A DNA stretch of 13,264 nt from contig JBKQHQ010000075.1 in NCBI GenBank assembly GCA_052148715.1, positions 1 to 13,264 on the forward strand. Direction: 5' to 3'. Made by a program: the position numbers and the translations under genes. The stretch's first letter is position 1, and every line of letters starts with the position of its first letter. Source of the DNA: JBKQHQ01 sp052148715 (GTDB taxonomy: Bacteria > Pseudomonadota > Alphaproteobacteria > Rhizobiales > Xanthobacteraceae). Shown here piece after piece: positions 7,000 to 13,124 of the stretch. The notes under the pieces are model-generated. The model did not search any database. It saw only the letters and a program-made list of their open reading frames with translations, and had not been told where the DNA came from.

Positions 7000-7914
7000 T
7001 CATGAACTGCCTCCCTCACTCGGGCGCGTTGGGTGGGGTTGTGCGGCCGTCTGCGAGCATTCCGACGATGATGGTGCACCGGCTCCCGCGCGGATCATAT
7101 CGATGGCACTGTCATCGAGGCCGCCCGACCGCTCTTGCTCGGTAACCTGATCAATCTCAGACTCGGTCAACTCGCCGAAAATCACCCATCCCCTCGCGAC
7201 ATCGCCATTGCCAAGGCGCTCGGCTATCCGTTGCTGGACGAACTCAGTTCGCTCGGTGCTGGGCTTGACCGCCTTCGGGCTTTCGGCAGCCTTCTCTTGT
7301 TTGATCTTAGTAGATCCACCCCCACCCCCACCCAAGATATAGAAAGTAGTGAGGATTTCTCCACCAGGCTCAGTAGTGGGGGTTTTGCCGGCATGGATTT
7401 CTGCTGGACGGTGTGGGCTTTCCTCACCGTCGCTGGTGTTTTCCCCCACTGGCGCTTTTTCTCTGGGCTGGGTACGCCGTGCTGCTCGCGCAATAGCCTC
7501 GGCCTCTTCGAGCGTCTTGATCAGCCGCCATTTATCGGTGGGTCCTGCGTCTTTGGTAGGTTTATAGGTCAGGCGAAATCGGTTTGGCCTGCGCCACCAA
7601 GCGGTGCCAGCACGGCCTGGTTCGGTGACCTGAATAAAACCAAGGGCTTCAGCTTCTCGGATCGCTGGTGCTATGGCATGCCGATCGATGCCGTATTGCT
7701 CAAAGTTCTCGTAGGTAACGACAAGGTGCCCGTTATCCATTCCACCGTGGTGAGCGAGTTCGATCTCGATACGCGCGAGCACTCGGTGGGCCGATAGGCT
7801 CAGCACCCGATATGCGGGCGCCTCCAGCATTTCAATCAGGCGCCAGGTGAACTGCCCTCCGATCTGAGTGCGGCGCTTGGCGCCCGGTCGTCCAGCGGTT
7901 CGGCTTCTGCTCAT
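7000..7914 (-). CDS. Winged-helix, replication-initiator-like hypothetical protein
   Basis: The 304-aa product has an N-terminal winged-helix-type domain at about 15-115. It runs from GGQFTWRLIEMLEAPAYRVL through IEIELAHHGG, VTYENFEQYGIDRHAIAPAI and EAEALGFIQVTEPGRAG to PNRFRLTYKPTK. The rest is a low-complexity, charged tail with a glycine run (ILGGGGGGSTK, about 196-206) encoded by the G-rich repeat near 7313-7334, and a short acidic helix (about 250-275). Proteins with this N-terminal pattern recur in rhizobial prophages and integrative elements, usually as hypothetical; DNA binding for replication or regulation is the reasonable inference. There is no Shine-Dalgarno site: the ATG sits 6 bases after a strong hairpin. 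It is the first sizeable gene of the minus-strand operon that leads to the integrase. Confidence 0.75.
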   Translation of the reverse strand: MSRSRTAGRPGAKRRTQIGGQFTWRLIEMLEAPAYRVLSLSAHRVLARIEIELAHHGGMDNGHLVVTYENFEQYGIDRHAIAPAIREAEALGFIQVTEPGRAGTAWWRRPNRFRLTYKPTKDAGPTDKWRLIKTLEEAEAIARAARRTQPREKAPVGENTSDGEESPHRPAEIHAGKTPTTEPGGEILTTFYILGGGGGGSTKIKQEKAAESPKAVKPSTERTEFVQQRIAERLGNGDVARGWVIFGELTESEIDQVTEQERSGGLDDSAIDMIRAGAGAPSSSECSQTAAQPHPTRPSEGGSS

Positions 7915-7920
7915 CTAAAA

Positions 7921-7949
7921 TCGCCCTGTCAACGTGAACTTCAGGGCGA
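7921..7949 (-). terminator. Hairpin with T-run abutting a start codon (terminator or leader)
   Basis: TCGCCCTG and CAGGGCGA form a perfect 8-bp stem around a 13-base loop. On the minus strand it is followed by TTTTAG and then the ATG of the 304-aa gene. It lies directly after the stop of the 42-aa ORF. The form is that of an intrinsic terminator or attenuator; its position also suggests control of translation of the downstream gene. Confidence 0.55.
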
Positions 7950-7950
7950 C

Positions 7951-8079
7951 CTATTTATCCCATTTTTCTCGGACCACTGAGAACGGAACACGCACAGTGA
8001 TGAGCCGGACTTTATTACCGGCGCTGTCCAGCCACCGATCAAGGTCGCGCCGGATTATTCGGTCCCGGACGGGGCGCAT
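7951..8079 (-). CDS. Small basic ORF (42 aa) at head of the minus-strand operon
   Basis: This short frame, MRPVRDRIIRRDLDRWLDSA followed by GNKVRLITVRVPFSVVREKW and DK, has the composition of a real protein: an amphipathic basic helix (residues 5-20), a beta strand (VRLITVRVPF) and no low-complexity runs. I do not recognise the family. In-frame TAG lies 6 codons upstream of the ATG, so this is the whole frame. The direct repeat described at 8076-8250 ends exactly at its start codon, so the repeat would be its leader or promoter. The hairpin at 7921-7949 follows its stop by one base. The helix could bind DNA. Confidence is limited by its size and by a ribosome site that is weak or too close (AGG next to ATG). 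Confidence 0.45.
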   Translation of the reverse strand: MRPVRDRIIRRDLDRWLDSAGNKVRLITVRVPFSVVREKWDK

Positions 8080-8250
8080 CCTGGGATTGCTCGCCTAGGG
8101 GCGCGCCGACCGACCTTCGGGCGCCGGCTCGCTGCTTCCCTCAAGAGCTGCCCCGACACCCGGCGCGCAGGCAAACCCGCCAGCAGGCCGCTCGCGGCTC
8201 TGCGATGCGTGGTATCAGGGGAGAGAGAAACGACTGACGGTATCTATAGG
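8076..8250. repeat. Diverged direct repeat, copy 1
   Basis: This 175-base stretch aligns along its whole length with 12065-12242 in the same orientation, at roughly three quarters identity by eye. The best conserved blocks are GCATCCTGGGATTG, CTTCGGGCGCCGGCT (copy 2 has one extra G), CTCAAGAGCTGCC and GGTATC (twice). A stem-loop with a TTCG loop (8105-8128) is present in both copies. It separates the 42-aa ORF from the 52-aa ORF. It shows no coding frame. Confidence 0.75.
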
Positions 8251-8333
8251 CGCACGACGATGCGGAACCCCGGTCACCACCGTGAGGAGCCGGCGATCAC
8301 GGGTACGATCGACATGGCCAATCGAGAACCCGC

Positions 8334-8492
8334 CTAACCTTGCTTCGGAAGAGCTGCTCGCCGGCGCGTCTTGGCCGAAGGGGCCGGAGGTTTCTTGGCT
8401 ATTTCCGATTCGATGCGCGTGGGCGCGACCTTCGGAACGCTGCGGCGGATCGGGCGCCCCGGTCGAAGTGAAGGGACGATGCGAGGGGCCAT
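8334..8492 (-). CDS. Small proline- and arginine-rich protein (52 aa)
   Basis: The frame starts MAPRIVPSLRPGRPIRRSVP and continues with an acidic-basic helix (PTRIESEIAKKPPAP) and a basic end (KTRRRAALPKQG). The ATG at 8492 has a good ribosome site (GGAG with 6-base spacing), which is the main support and is why this start is preferred over 8522. The composition suggests a nucleic-acid-associated or disordered protein. I do not recognise a family with certainty. It is divergent from the SRAP gene, and the roughly 140-base interval between them holds the SOS box and a second inverted repeat, so both genes could be controlled from there. Confidence 0.45.
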   Translation of the reverse strand: MAPRIVPSLRPGRPIRRSVPKVAPTRIESEIAKKPPAPSAKTRRRAALPKQG

Positions 8493-8544
8493 GTTGATCT
8501 CCGCTGAGCATATCATCAGCAAGAGTAGCCGGCCGGACCCGATT

Positions 8545-8560
8545 TTTGATTCGGATCAAA
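8545..8560. repeat. Inverted repeat TTTGAT-TCGG-ATCAAA
   Basis: A perfect 6-bp palindromic stem with a 4-base loop lies just upstream of the TTGACT hexamer of the SRAP promoter, in the divergent interval between the 52-aa ORF and the SRAP gene. It may be an operator; without a T-run on the relevant side it is not a good terminator. Confidence 0.35.
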
Positions 8561-8563
8561 GGG

Positions 8564-8591
8564 TTGACTGGCAGTAATCTTAACCTACGTT
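8564..8591 (+). promoter_or_regulatory. Putative promoter of the SRAP gene
   Basis: TTGACT (8564-8569) and TACGTT (8586-8591), 16 bases apart, could form the promoter. The -10 hexamer is poor, but it overlaps the left half of the SOS box (8589-8603), the usual geometry for LexA repression. Confidence 0.4.
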
Positions 8592-8603
8592 CCCCCTCCG
8601 TTC
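8589..8603 (+). promoter_or_regulatory. Alphaproteobacterial LexA (SOS) box GTTC-N7-GTTC
   Basis: GTTC at 8589-8592 and GTTC at 8600-8603 are separated by exactly 7 bases, the direct-repeat LexA site known for alphaproteobacteria. It lies 31 bases before the ATG of the SRAP gene, a family named for its association with the SOS response. The match of site type, position and gene makes chance unlikely. Confidence 0.7.
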
Positions 8604-8634
8604 TGCGCGGCATCTCGACCAGAGAGGGGCTTCT

Positions 8635-9312
8635 ATGTGTGGAAGATTTACCCAGGCCTACCACCTGGCGGGAGCTAATGTCGCTCTACCGGCTTACCCA
8701 GCCGCCTGTGAACCTGCAGGCGCGCTACAACATTTGTCCGACAGACCCGGTTGACGTGGTAATGCCGCGCGAGGGCGGTCCTGGCCTCGTACAGATGCGC
8801 TGGGGCCTGATCCCCTGGCGGTGGAAAAAGTCCAAGAAGGAAATGCCGGCGACCTTCAACGCCCGCGCTCAGACCATCGCCGACAAGCCCATGTTCCGGG
8901 ATGCATTCAAGCGCAGCCGGTGCATCATTCCGACGAGCGGCTATTACGAATGGAAGCCCACGCCGACCGGAAAGCAGCCTTACTACATTACAGCCGTGGA
9001 CGGCTCGCCGCTCAGCATCGCGCGGCTTTGGGACCAGTGGAAGGATATCGAGACCGGCGAGCCGGTGCGCTCATGCACGATCATCGTCACGGCCGCGAAT
9101 GCCGTCACCGGCGAGATCCACGACCGCATGCCAGTGGTCCTTGAGCCGCACCAGATTGATCCCTGGGTGGACGGACTGCCGGAAGCGATGTATTGAAGCC
9201 GGCCCCCAATGACGCGCTCCGCATCTGGCCTGTGTCCCGGCGCGTGAACAAATCGACGACCTCCGGTGACGATCCGACGTTGATCGATGAAGTCGCGCTT
9301 GATGTCGCCTAA
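8635..9312 (+). pseudogene. SOS response-associated peptidase (SRAP/YedK/HMCES family), two frameshifts
   Basis: The gene begins with the diagnostic MCGRFTQAY at 8635, whose Cys2 would become the N-terminal catalytic residue that cross-links to abasic sites in single-stranded DNA. One extra C at 8661/8662 then shifts the frame. In the next frame the body is complete: WRELMSLYRLTQ, YNICPTDPVDVV, RWGLIPWRWK, FNARAQT (Asn of the active site), SGYYEWK (Glu) and HDRMPVVLE (His). A second shift near 9188-9193 (one base lost) causes a premature TGA at 9194. The family C-terminus then continues in the third frame as LKPAPNDALRIWPVSRRVNK, ending at a TAA at 9310-9312. The restored length, 225-226 residues, fits the family. 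The uninterrupted frame from 8546 lacks Cys2. Either a recent pseudogene or sequencing errors explain it. The SOS box just upstream is intact. Confidence 0.88.
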
Positions 9313-9385
9313 GGACCCGACTATCAACGAAGCCAAGGCTTTTCGCGGGCGATCTCGTCGAGCAAGCCGTGATCCCGATCCGCCC

Positions 9386-9598
9386 ATGACGCTCGGTAAC
9401 ATGCGCGAGAACGGCATCCGCTGTCTCTCCGTCTACTGTCCATGCTGCCATCACTCGGTGGAATTCAACGTCGACCACATGCCCGACACCGTCGAGGTGC
9501 CGTCGATCGGCCCACGCATGGCGTGCTCACGATGCGGCTTTGTCGGCGCCGACGCGCGACCGAACTGGAGCGAGCTGAGCAGGGCGGCAAAAGGATAG
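9386..9598 (+). CDS. Small cysteine-rich (zinc-ribbon-like) hypothetical protein
   Basis: The 70-aa product starts MTLGNMRENGIRCLSVYCPC and has a first metal-binding cluster, YCPCCHH (C18, C20, C21, H22, H23), and a second, MACSRCGFVGADARPNW (C47, C50). The spacing is that of a small zinc ribbon. Short proteins of this pattern are frequent in Rhizobiales, often near SRAP genes; I recall the ...CTRCG.VGADARPNW ending as characteristic, but the function is not known. The frame is open to 9287. The ATG at 9386 is chosen because family members usually begin at or near MTLGNMR; no strong ribosome site decides it (an ATG at 9305 is possible). Confidence 0.65.
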   Translation: MTLGNMRENGIRCLSVYCPCCHHSVEFNVDHMPDTVEVPSIGPRMACSRCGFVGADARPNWSELSRAAKG

Positions 9599-9952
9599 GC
9601 CGGTTCGCGCAACGGCACACTGATCGGCGACGGGTTCTCGAAGGTCCGCTTCCGAGGCACTCCCGCCCTCCGGCCACGCGGTCGAGTTGGTCCGCACAGA
9701 GAGCCCCGGCGAGCCCAACCCAGAGGCCCGGACACCTGGACTGCTCGGCCCAGCTCATCGAGGCCTGGGGCCGGCTCTGGTGTGCTGCCCAGTATGCTGC
9801 CCCTCCGAGACACCCCAAAAGGTTGCGCTTTCCGATCTTTGTGTCCCAAAATGGGCTGGCTGATCGGCACGAAGTGGCGACGGCCAACTCACGGTGTGCC
9901 TGCCTCCCTCCAGTTCTCGTCTGCGCCGGGGGCCCTATCATGAACGGAAAAT
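9599..9952. other. Gene-free stretch before the DUF262 gene
   Basis: About 350 bases without a credible gene. Open frames exist on both strands but look like random high-GC translation. The DNA changes near 9800-9950 from GC-rich to the AT-richer composition of the following gene, so a junction of imported DNA may lie here. No inverted repeats or promoter hexamers stood out. Confidence 0.5.
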
Positions 9953-11689
9953 ATGATGAGCTATAAGCCGCGATCGCTTTTCCGCTTGATTGAAGAAATC
10001 AACTACATCCTCTTTCTGCCGCACATTCAGCGCCCCTTCGTATGGGAAGAGGAACAGATGCTCCGGCTATTCGACAGCCTGATGCGCAACTACCCAATCC
10101 AGACATTTCTCTTCTGGCGCACAAAGGACGAAATCAAAGCCCGGAAGTTCATGGAGCAAGTTGCGTGGGACGCCGATCTTAGCGACTTCTACGAACCGAA
10201 TAAGAGCAAACAAGGCGTTGGGAAGGTGTTTGTTCTTGATGGTCAGCAGCGCCTGCAAACTCTTTACGCCATATTCTCGGGCGCGATCACGTCTCCTGAT
10301 AACAAACGCGCGGAGGCGTACTTCGACATCACGAGCGGTACCGTCCCTGACGAGACGGGACTCCTCCATAAGATACAATTTTCGATCGAACCACTTCCAC
10401 TTCCTTGGTACCGCGTGGCCGATGCAATTGGGAGAGATAGCCAAAGGAATTCTGAGGAGGTGGCCGAGCGCATCAACGGTGCTTTGGAAAATCTGCGGGG
10501 AGCCGCGCGCGAACCAAAGCAATTGTCCGCACAAGAAACGAAAGAACGCGAACGGCGCGTTAGACGCAATTCGAGCCAGTTAATTTCCCTCCTTCGTGAA
10601 GAGAAACATTTTTGGATTCAGGAATTGGATGGCGTTGCAAACGAATTTCCATACAAGACGATTCTTGACATCTTCGTTCGCGTCAATTCAGGCGGGACGA
10701 AGCTCGATGCTTCTGACCTTATGTTTGCGGCGATGAAAGAAGGCTGGTCCGAAATCGAGGAAGTCATCGAAGAGACAACTGAATTGCTGAATGGAACAAA
10801 TCTCGAATTTGATAAAACGTTCCCCCTTAAATGTTTGCTTGTGGCGCACGGTCGCGGCGCTGAAGCGTCACCGGAGAAATTCACGGGGGTCGATGGTGAG
10901 AATTTGCTTAAGGAAATGAATACTGGATGGAACCGCGCCGAGGCCGCATTCCACGCGCTTCGCGACTTCATGAAGAACGATCTAAAAGTGTATGCCGATA
11001 AGGTCATCCGCAGTTACAATAGCTTTATTCCTCTTTTTGACTTCTTCTACCTAAATCCAAAACCGAACGAGGCGAGTCGCGCCTTGATGCGCGCCTATCA
11101 CTATAAAGCACAACTGTTCGGCTGGTATTCACAGAGCACCGACACCGTTATCAATGCGCTGCATTCGATCGTAGGTCGGCCCTCGCCTTCCGGCTTTCCA
11201 CTAGCCGAAATCAAGGAATATTTCCGTAAGCGAAGCGCCGTGACTGAGTTGGAGCAGCATCATTTGAACGAAACGAGATTAAGATTCATTCTGCTCAATC
11301 TTATCTATGTGGATCAGATGGGATCCTCGCCGTTTGACGTGAAGTTCAAGGGGAATGAACCGCATGTGGATCACATTTATCCGCAGAGCATGTTACGCAC
11401 CAAGCTTAACCTTCTCAGTGCCGATATCAACCATTTAGGAAACCTTAGATTCGTTGGCGCAACAGATAACATAAGAAAGCGGGCAGAATTGCCGGGAGCC
11501 TATTTCTGTCGTCTGAAGGATGCGGGTATCGATATCGCCAAGCACCTTCTTCTTGAAGACATTGTCAATGATCCATCAAAACTGGCATTTGATCTGAAAA
11601 CATATCTCACTTTCCGAGATCGTCGCTTCGAACGGATGTGGAAGATACTTGCGACAACCGTCAATCCTGAAATCGCTGTCACACGATGA
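9953..11689 (+). CDS. DUF262/DUF1524 (GmrSD/SspE-like) putative anti-phage protein
   Basis: The 578-aa product has an N-terminal DUF262 domain with IQRPFVWEEEQ (25-35) and the signature DGQQRLQTL (96-104), the nucleotide-binding/ParB-Srx-like motif of GmrS and SspE. The C-terminal DUF1524-like HNH nuclease has HVDHIYPQ (H471-Q478), NHLGNLRFV (about 493-501) and ATDNIRKR (503-510). Between them lie helical regions. This architecture occurs in type IV restriction enzymes (GmrSD), which cleave modified phage DNA in an NTP-driven way, and in SspE. All key motifs are intact. It is a stand-alone gene with no adjacent Dnd/Ssp modification genes in the window, so a modified-DNA-restricting role is more likely than a self/non-self system. 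Codon use is visibly AT-richer than its neighbours, which suggests acquisition. The start is ATGATG; either ATG (9953 or 9956) could be used. Confidence 0.88.
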   Translation: MMSYKPRSLFRLIEEINYILFLPHIQRPFVWEEEQMLRLFDSLMRNYPIQTFLFWRTKDEIKARKFMEQVAWDADLSDFYEPNKSKQGVGKVFVLDGQQRLQTLYAIFSGAITSPDNKRAEAYFDITSGTVPDETGLLHKIQFSIEPLPLPWYRVADAIGRDSQRNSEEVAERINGALENLRGAAREPKQLSAQETKERERRVRRNSSQLISLLREEKHFWIQELDGVANEFPYKTILDIFVRVNSGGTKLDASDLMFAAMKEGWSEIEEVIEETTELLNGTNLEFDKTFPLKCLLVAHGRGAEASPEKFTGVDGENLLKEMNTGWNRAEAAFHALRDFMKNDLKVYADKVIRSYNSFIPLFDFFYLNPKPNEASRALMRAYHYKAQLFGWYSQSTDTVINALHSIVGRPSPSGFPLAEIKEYFRKRSAVTELEQHHLNETRLRFILLNLIYVDQMGSSPFDVKFKGNEPHVDHIYPQSMLRTKLNLLSADINHLGNLRFVGATDNIRKRAELPGAYFCRLKDAGIDIAKHLLLEDIVNDPSKLAFDLKTYLTFRDRRFERMWKILATTVNPEIAVTR

Positions 11690-12064
11690 GCCTCGCTCCC
11701 AACTCGCACGACGGTGCCGTTGGCCTTGGCCTAGAATGCTTCGATCATTGAGGACAGGTTAACGCTTTGCGGAACCCCGCAGCTTGCGCTTCCTCCACCG
11801 AGCAAAACCAGCGGTTGGGGTTCTTGAGGCTCCGGTATGTGTCTTTGCCCCAAAACACCGAGGTGTGGGAAGGTGCTGGTGGCTGGCGGAGACTGTAATG
11901 CTCCGGCCCGCGCGGAGGCCTGTGGAACGCCTCCTCCGCGAGACCACGACGGCGACCGGCCGAGCGAATACATGGACGGCGCTGATGTCACCGCGGATTG
12001 CCCGCGCCGGAAACCTCGCAGCGGGACAACGATCTTCATGGTGGTCGCGGTGGCGGGGACGCCC
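11690..12064. other. Largely gene-free stretch between DUF262 gene and repeat copy 2
   Basis: The stretch holds no intact gene. The only coding-like signal is the minus-strand remnant listed at 11745-11891. A 175-aa minus-strand open frame (11731-12258) runs through both this region and the repeat but has no domain-like character and is taken as spurious. Confidence 0.5.
11745..11891 (-). pseudogene. Remnant of a WFCS-EEA-AAGFRK metal-binding/sunset-like domain
   Basis: In one minus-strand frame, ending at a TGA (11745-11747), the translation reads VFWGKDTYRSLKNPNRWFCS followed by VEEAQAAGFRKALTCPQ. The pattern W/Y...NRWFCS.EEA.AAGFRKA is that of the short C-terminal domain of some rhizobial nucleases (sunset domain) or the Ada-type metal-binding domain. 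Upstream the frame continues without a start codon or a recognisable protein, so it looks like the tail of a decayed gene. It is too short for a firm family call. Confidence 0.35.
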
Positions 12065-12242
12065 GCATCCTGGGATTGGCTCTTAGGGGGCGCGCCGGCC
12101 TGCCTTCGGGGCGCCGGCTGGCTGCCTGCCTCAAGAGCTGCCATACACCCGCCGAGCAGCCAACCGCACCAGCGGGCCGTCTCTGTGGCTTGGGCGACGC
12201 GCGGTATCAGAAGAGGAAAAACAGACGGCCGGTATCTAATGG
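12065..12242. repeat. Diverged direct repeat, copy 2
   Basis: This 178-base stretch aligns with 8076-8250 in the same orientation; see copy 1 for the conserved blocks. The TTCG-capped stem is stronger here: GCCGGC (12094-12099) pairs with GCCGGC (12113-12118), and an inner CC-TTCG-GG sits at 12103-12110. It begins 16 bases after the stop of the membrane-protein gene on the minus strand, so it could be that gene's 3' untranslated region or an element end. Confidence 0.75.
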
Positions 12243-12257
12243 CCAGGCCGACGTTCA

Positions 12258-13124
12258 CTATCCTTCATCTGTGTGGTTGCCATGCTCGTGGTAACGGCCA
12301 TTTTCTTTGGGAATGTCAAACCCTTCTGCGCCGCGCAGATTGTATCGATGACAGAAATTGATGTAACGGCCGCCCTTAAACCCGTCGTGGTAGGCGACGC
12401 GGCCCCAAACGTAGAGCCATGCCTTGTCGGGCTTGGCATCGATCCTCGATTTGTCGAAATCGGCCTTATTGGTGGGCTCCGTAGTTCCTTTTCTAGCTTG
12501 AACTTTCGGGGCGAGGACGATACCGCCTACCATTGGGCCGATTGGAAAGCACTTTTCTTCCGCATCGGCACTGTATTTTTTGTCGCTGAACCAGAACAGA
12601 TTACGCGCAGTCAGGTTTCCTGCATTGTTGATAATGATGTCGCAAGCAATACGGTTGTCATCTCCCCCATATGGTCGGATGCCGCCAGGTTCAACGCTTA
12701 TAAAGGCGCGTTCAACCTCTCTGCCGTGGAGCAATTGTTTCCAACCCAGCCAAATCAGCCCGCCAGTTGCAATTCCCAGGACGACGGTTGCGTAAAAGAG
12801 CAATTGAGTGAAAAGAGCAAGCTGGGCATTATACCTTACAAGATCAGCATCAGATTGCTCTTTCTTCCGCTCTGACTCTGCTACTCGCTCGCCTTCTTTA
12901 GCCTCATCGGCGCGATCGGCGTCTGTCTTTTGGTTTGGGAGAACCTTTATAATGAAAGGCGATTGTTCGGAGCCACGTTGCTCTTCATTGCTTTTGGTTT
13001 GGGGTGCTGTTGCGGTTGGTTGTTCGATCCGCGGCTGTTGGGAGCGCCGTTGTGACTGAGCGGAATCCCCAAGCAGTGCGAACAATGTCGCTACCCCGAG
13101 AATCGTATAGCGCGTTTTCAACAT
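12258..13124 (-). CDS. Exported, membrane-anchored hypothetical protein (possible IS passenger)
   Basis: The 288-aa product has an N-terminal hydrophobic segment (MLKTRYTILGVATLFALLGD), read as a signal peptide or anchor. A disordered, charged linker follows (26-95; Gln/Pro/Glu/Lys-rich, helical and possibly coiled-coil at 65-95), then one transmembrane helix at about 101-128 (LLFYATVVLGIATGGLIWLG). The C-terminal domain is beta-rich: FISVEPGGIRPYGG, IIINNAGNLTARNLFWF, KAWLYVWGRVAYHDGFKGGR and NFCHRYNL. Similar beta domains behind a single membrane helix occur in many Rhizobiales hypothetical proteins, but no function is known. Its ATG overlaps the stop codon of the IS1595-type transposase (ATGTTGA), so it is likely co-translated with it and could be carried by the insertion sequence. 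Repeat copy 2 lies just beyond its stop. Codon use is AT-richer than in the housekeeping block. Confidence 0.7.
   Translation of the reverse strand: MLKTRYTILGVATLFALLGDSAQSQRRSQQPRIEQPTATAPQTKSNEEQRGSEQSPFIIKVLPNQKTDADRADEAKEGERVAESERKKEQSDADLVRYNAQLALFTQLLFYATVVLGIATGGLIWLGWKQLLHGREVERAFISVEPGGIRPYGGDDNRIACDIIINNAGNLTARNLFWFSDKKYSADAEEKCFPIGPMVGGIVLAPKVQARKGTTEPTNKADFDKSRIDAKPDKAWLYVWGRVAYHDGFKGGRYINFCHRYNLRGAEGFDIPKENGRYHEHGNHTDEG

Noticed and set aside
8258..8270. 12-base match TGCGGAACCCCG also near 11767
   Set aside because: A 12-base match between two places in 13 kb is expected by chance and the flanks do not align.
8215..8664. 149-aa minus-strand open frame across the SRAP upstream region
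   Set aside because: It runs over the SOS box, the SRAP start and part of repeat copy 1, and its translation has no protein-like pattern; the 52-aa frame on the same strand with a good ribosome site is preferred.
11731..12258. 175-aa minus-strand open frame
   Set aside because: It spans repeat copy 2 and the remnant at 11745-11891 in a different frame; the corresponding frame is closed in repeat copy 1.
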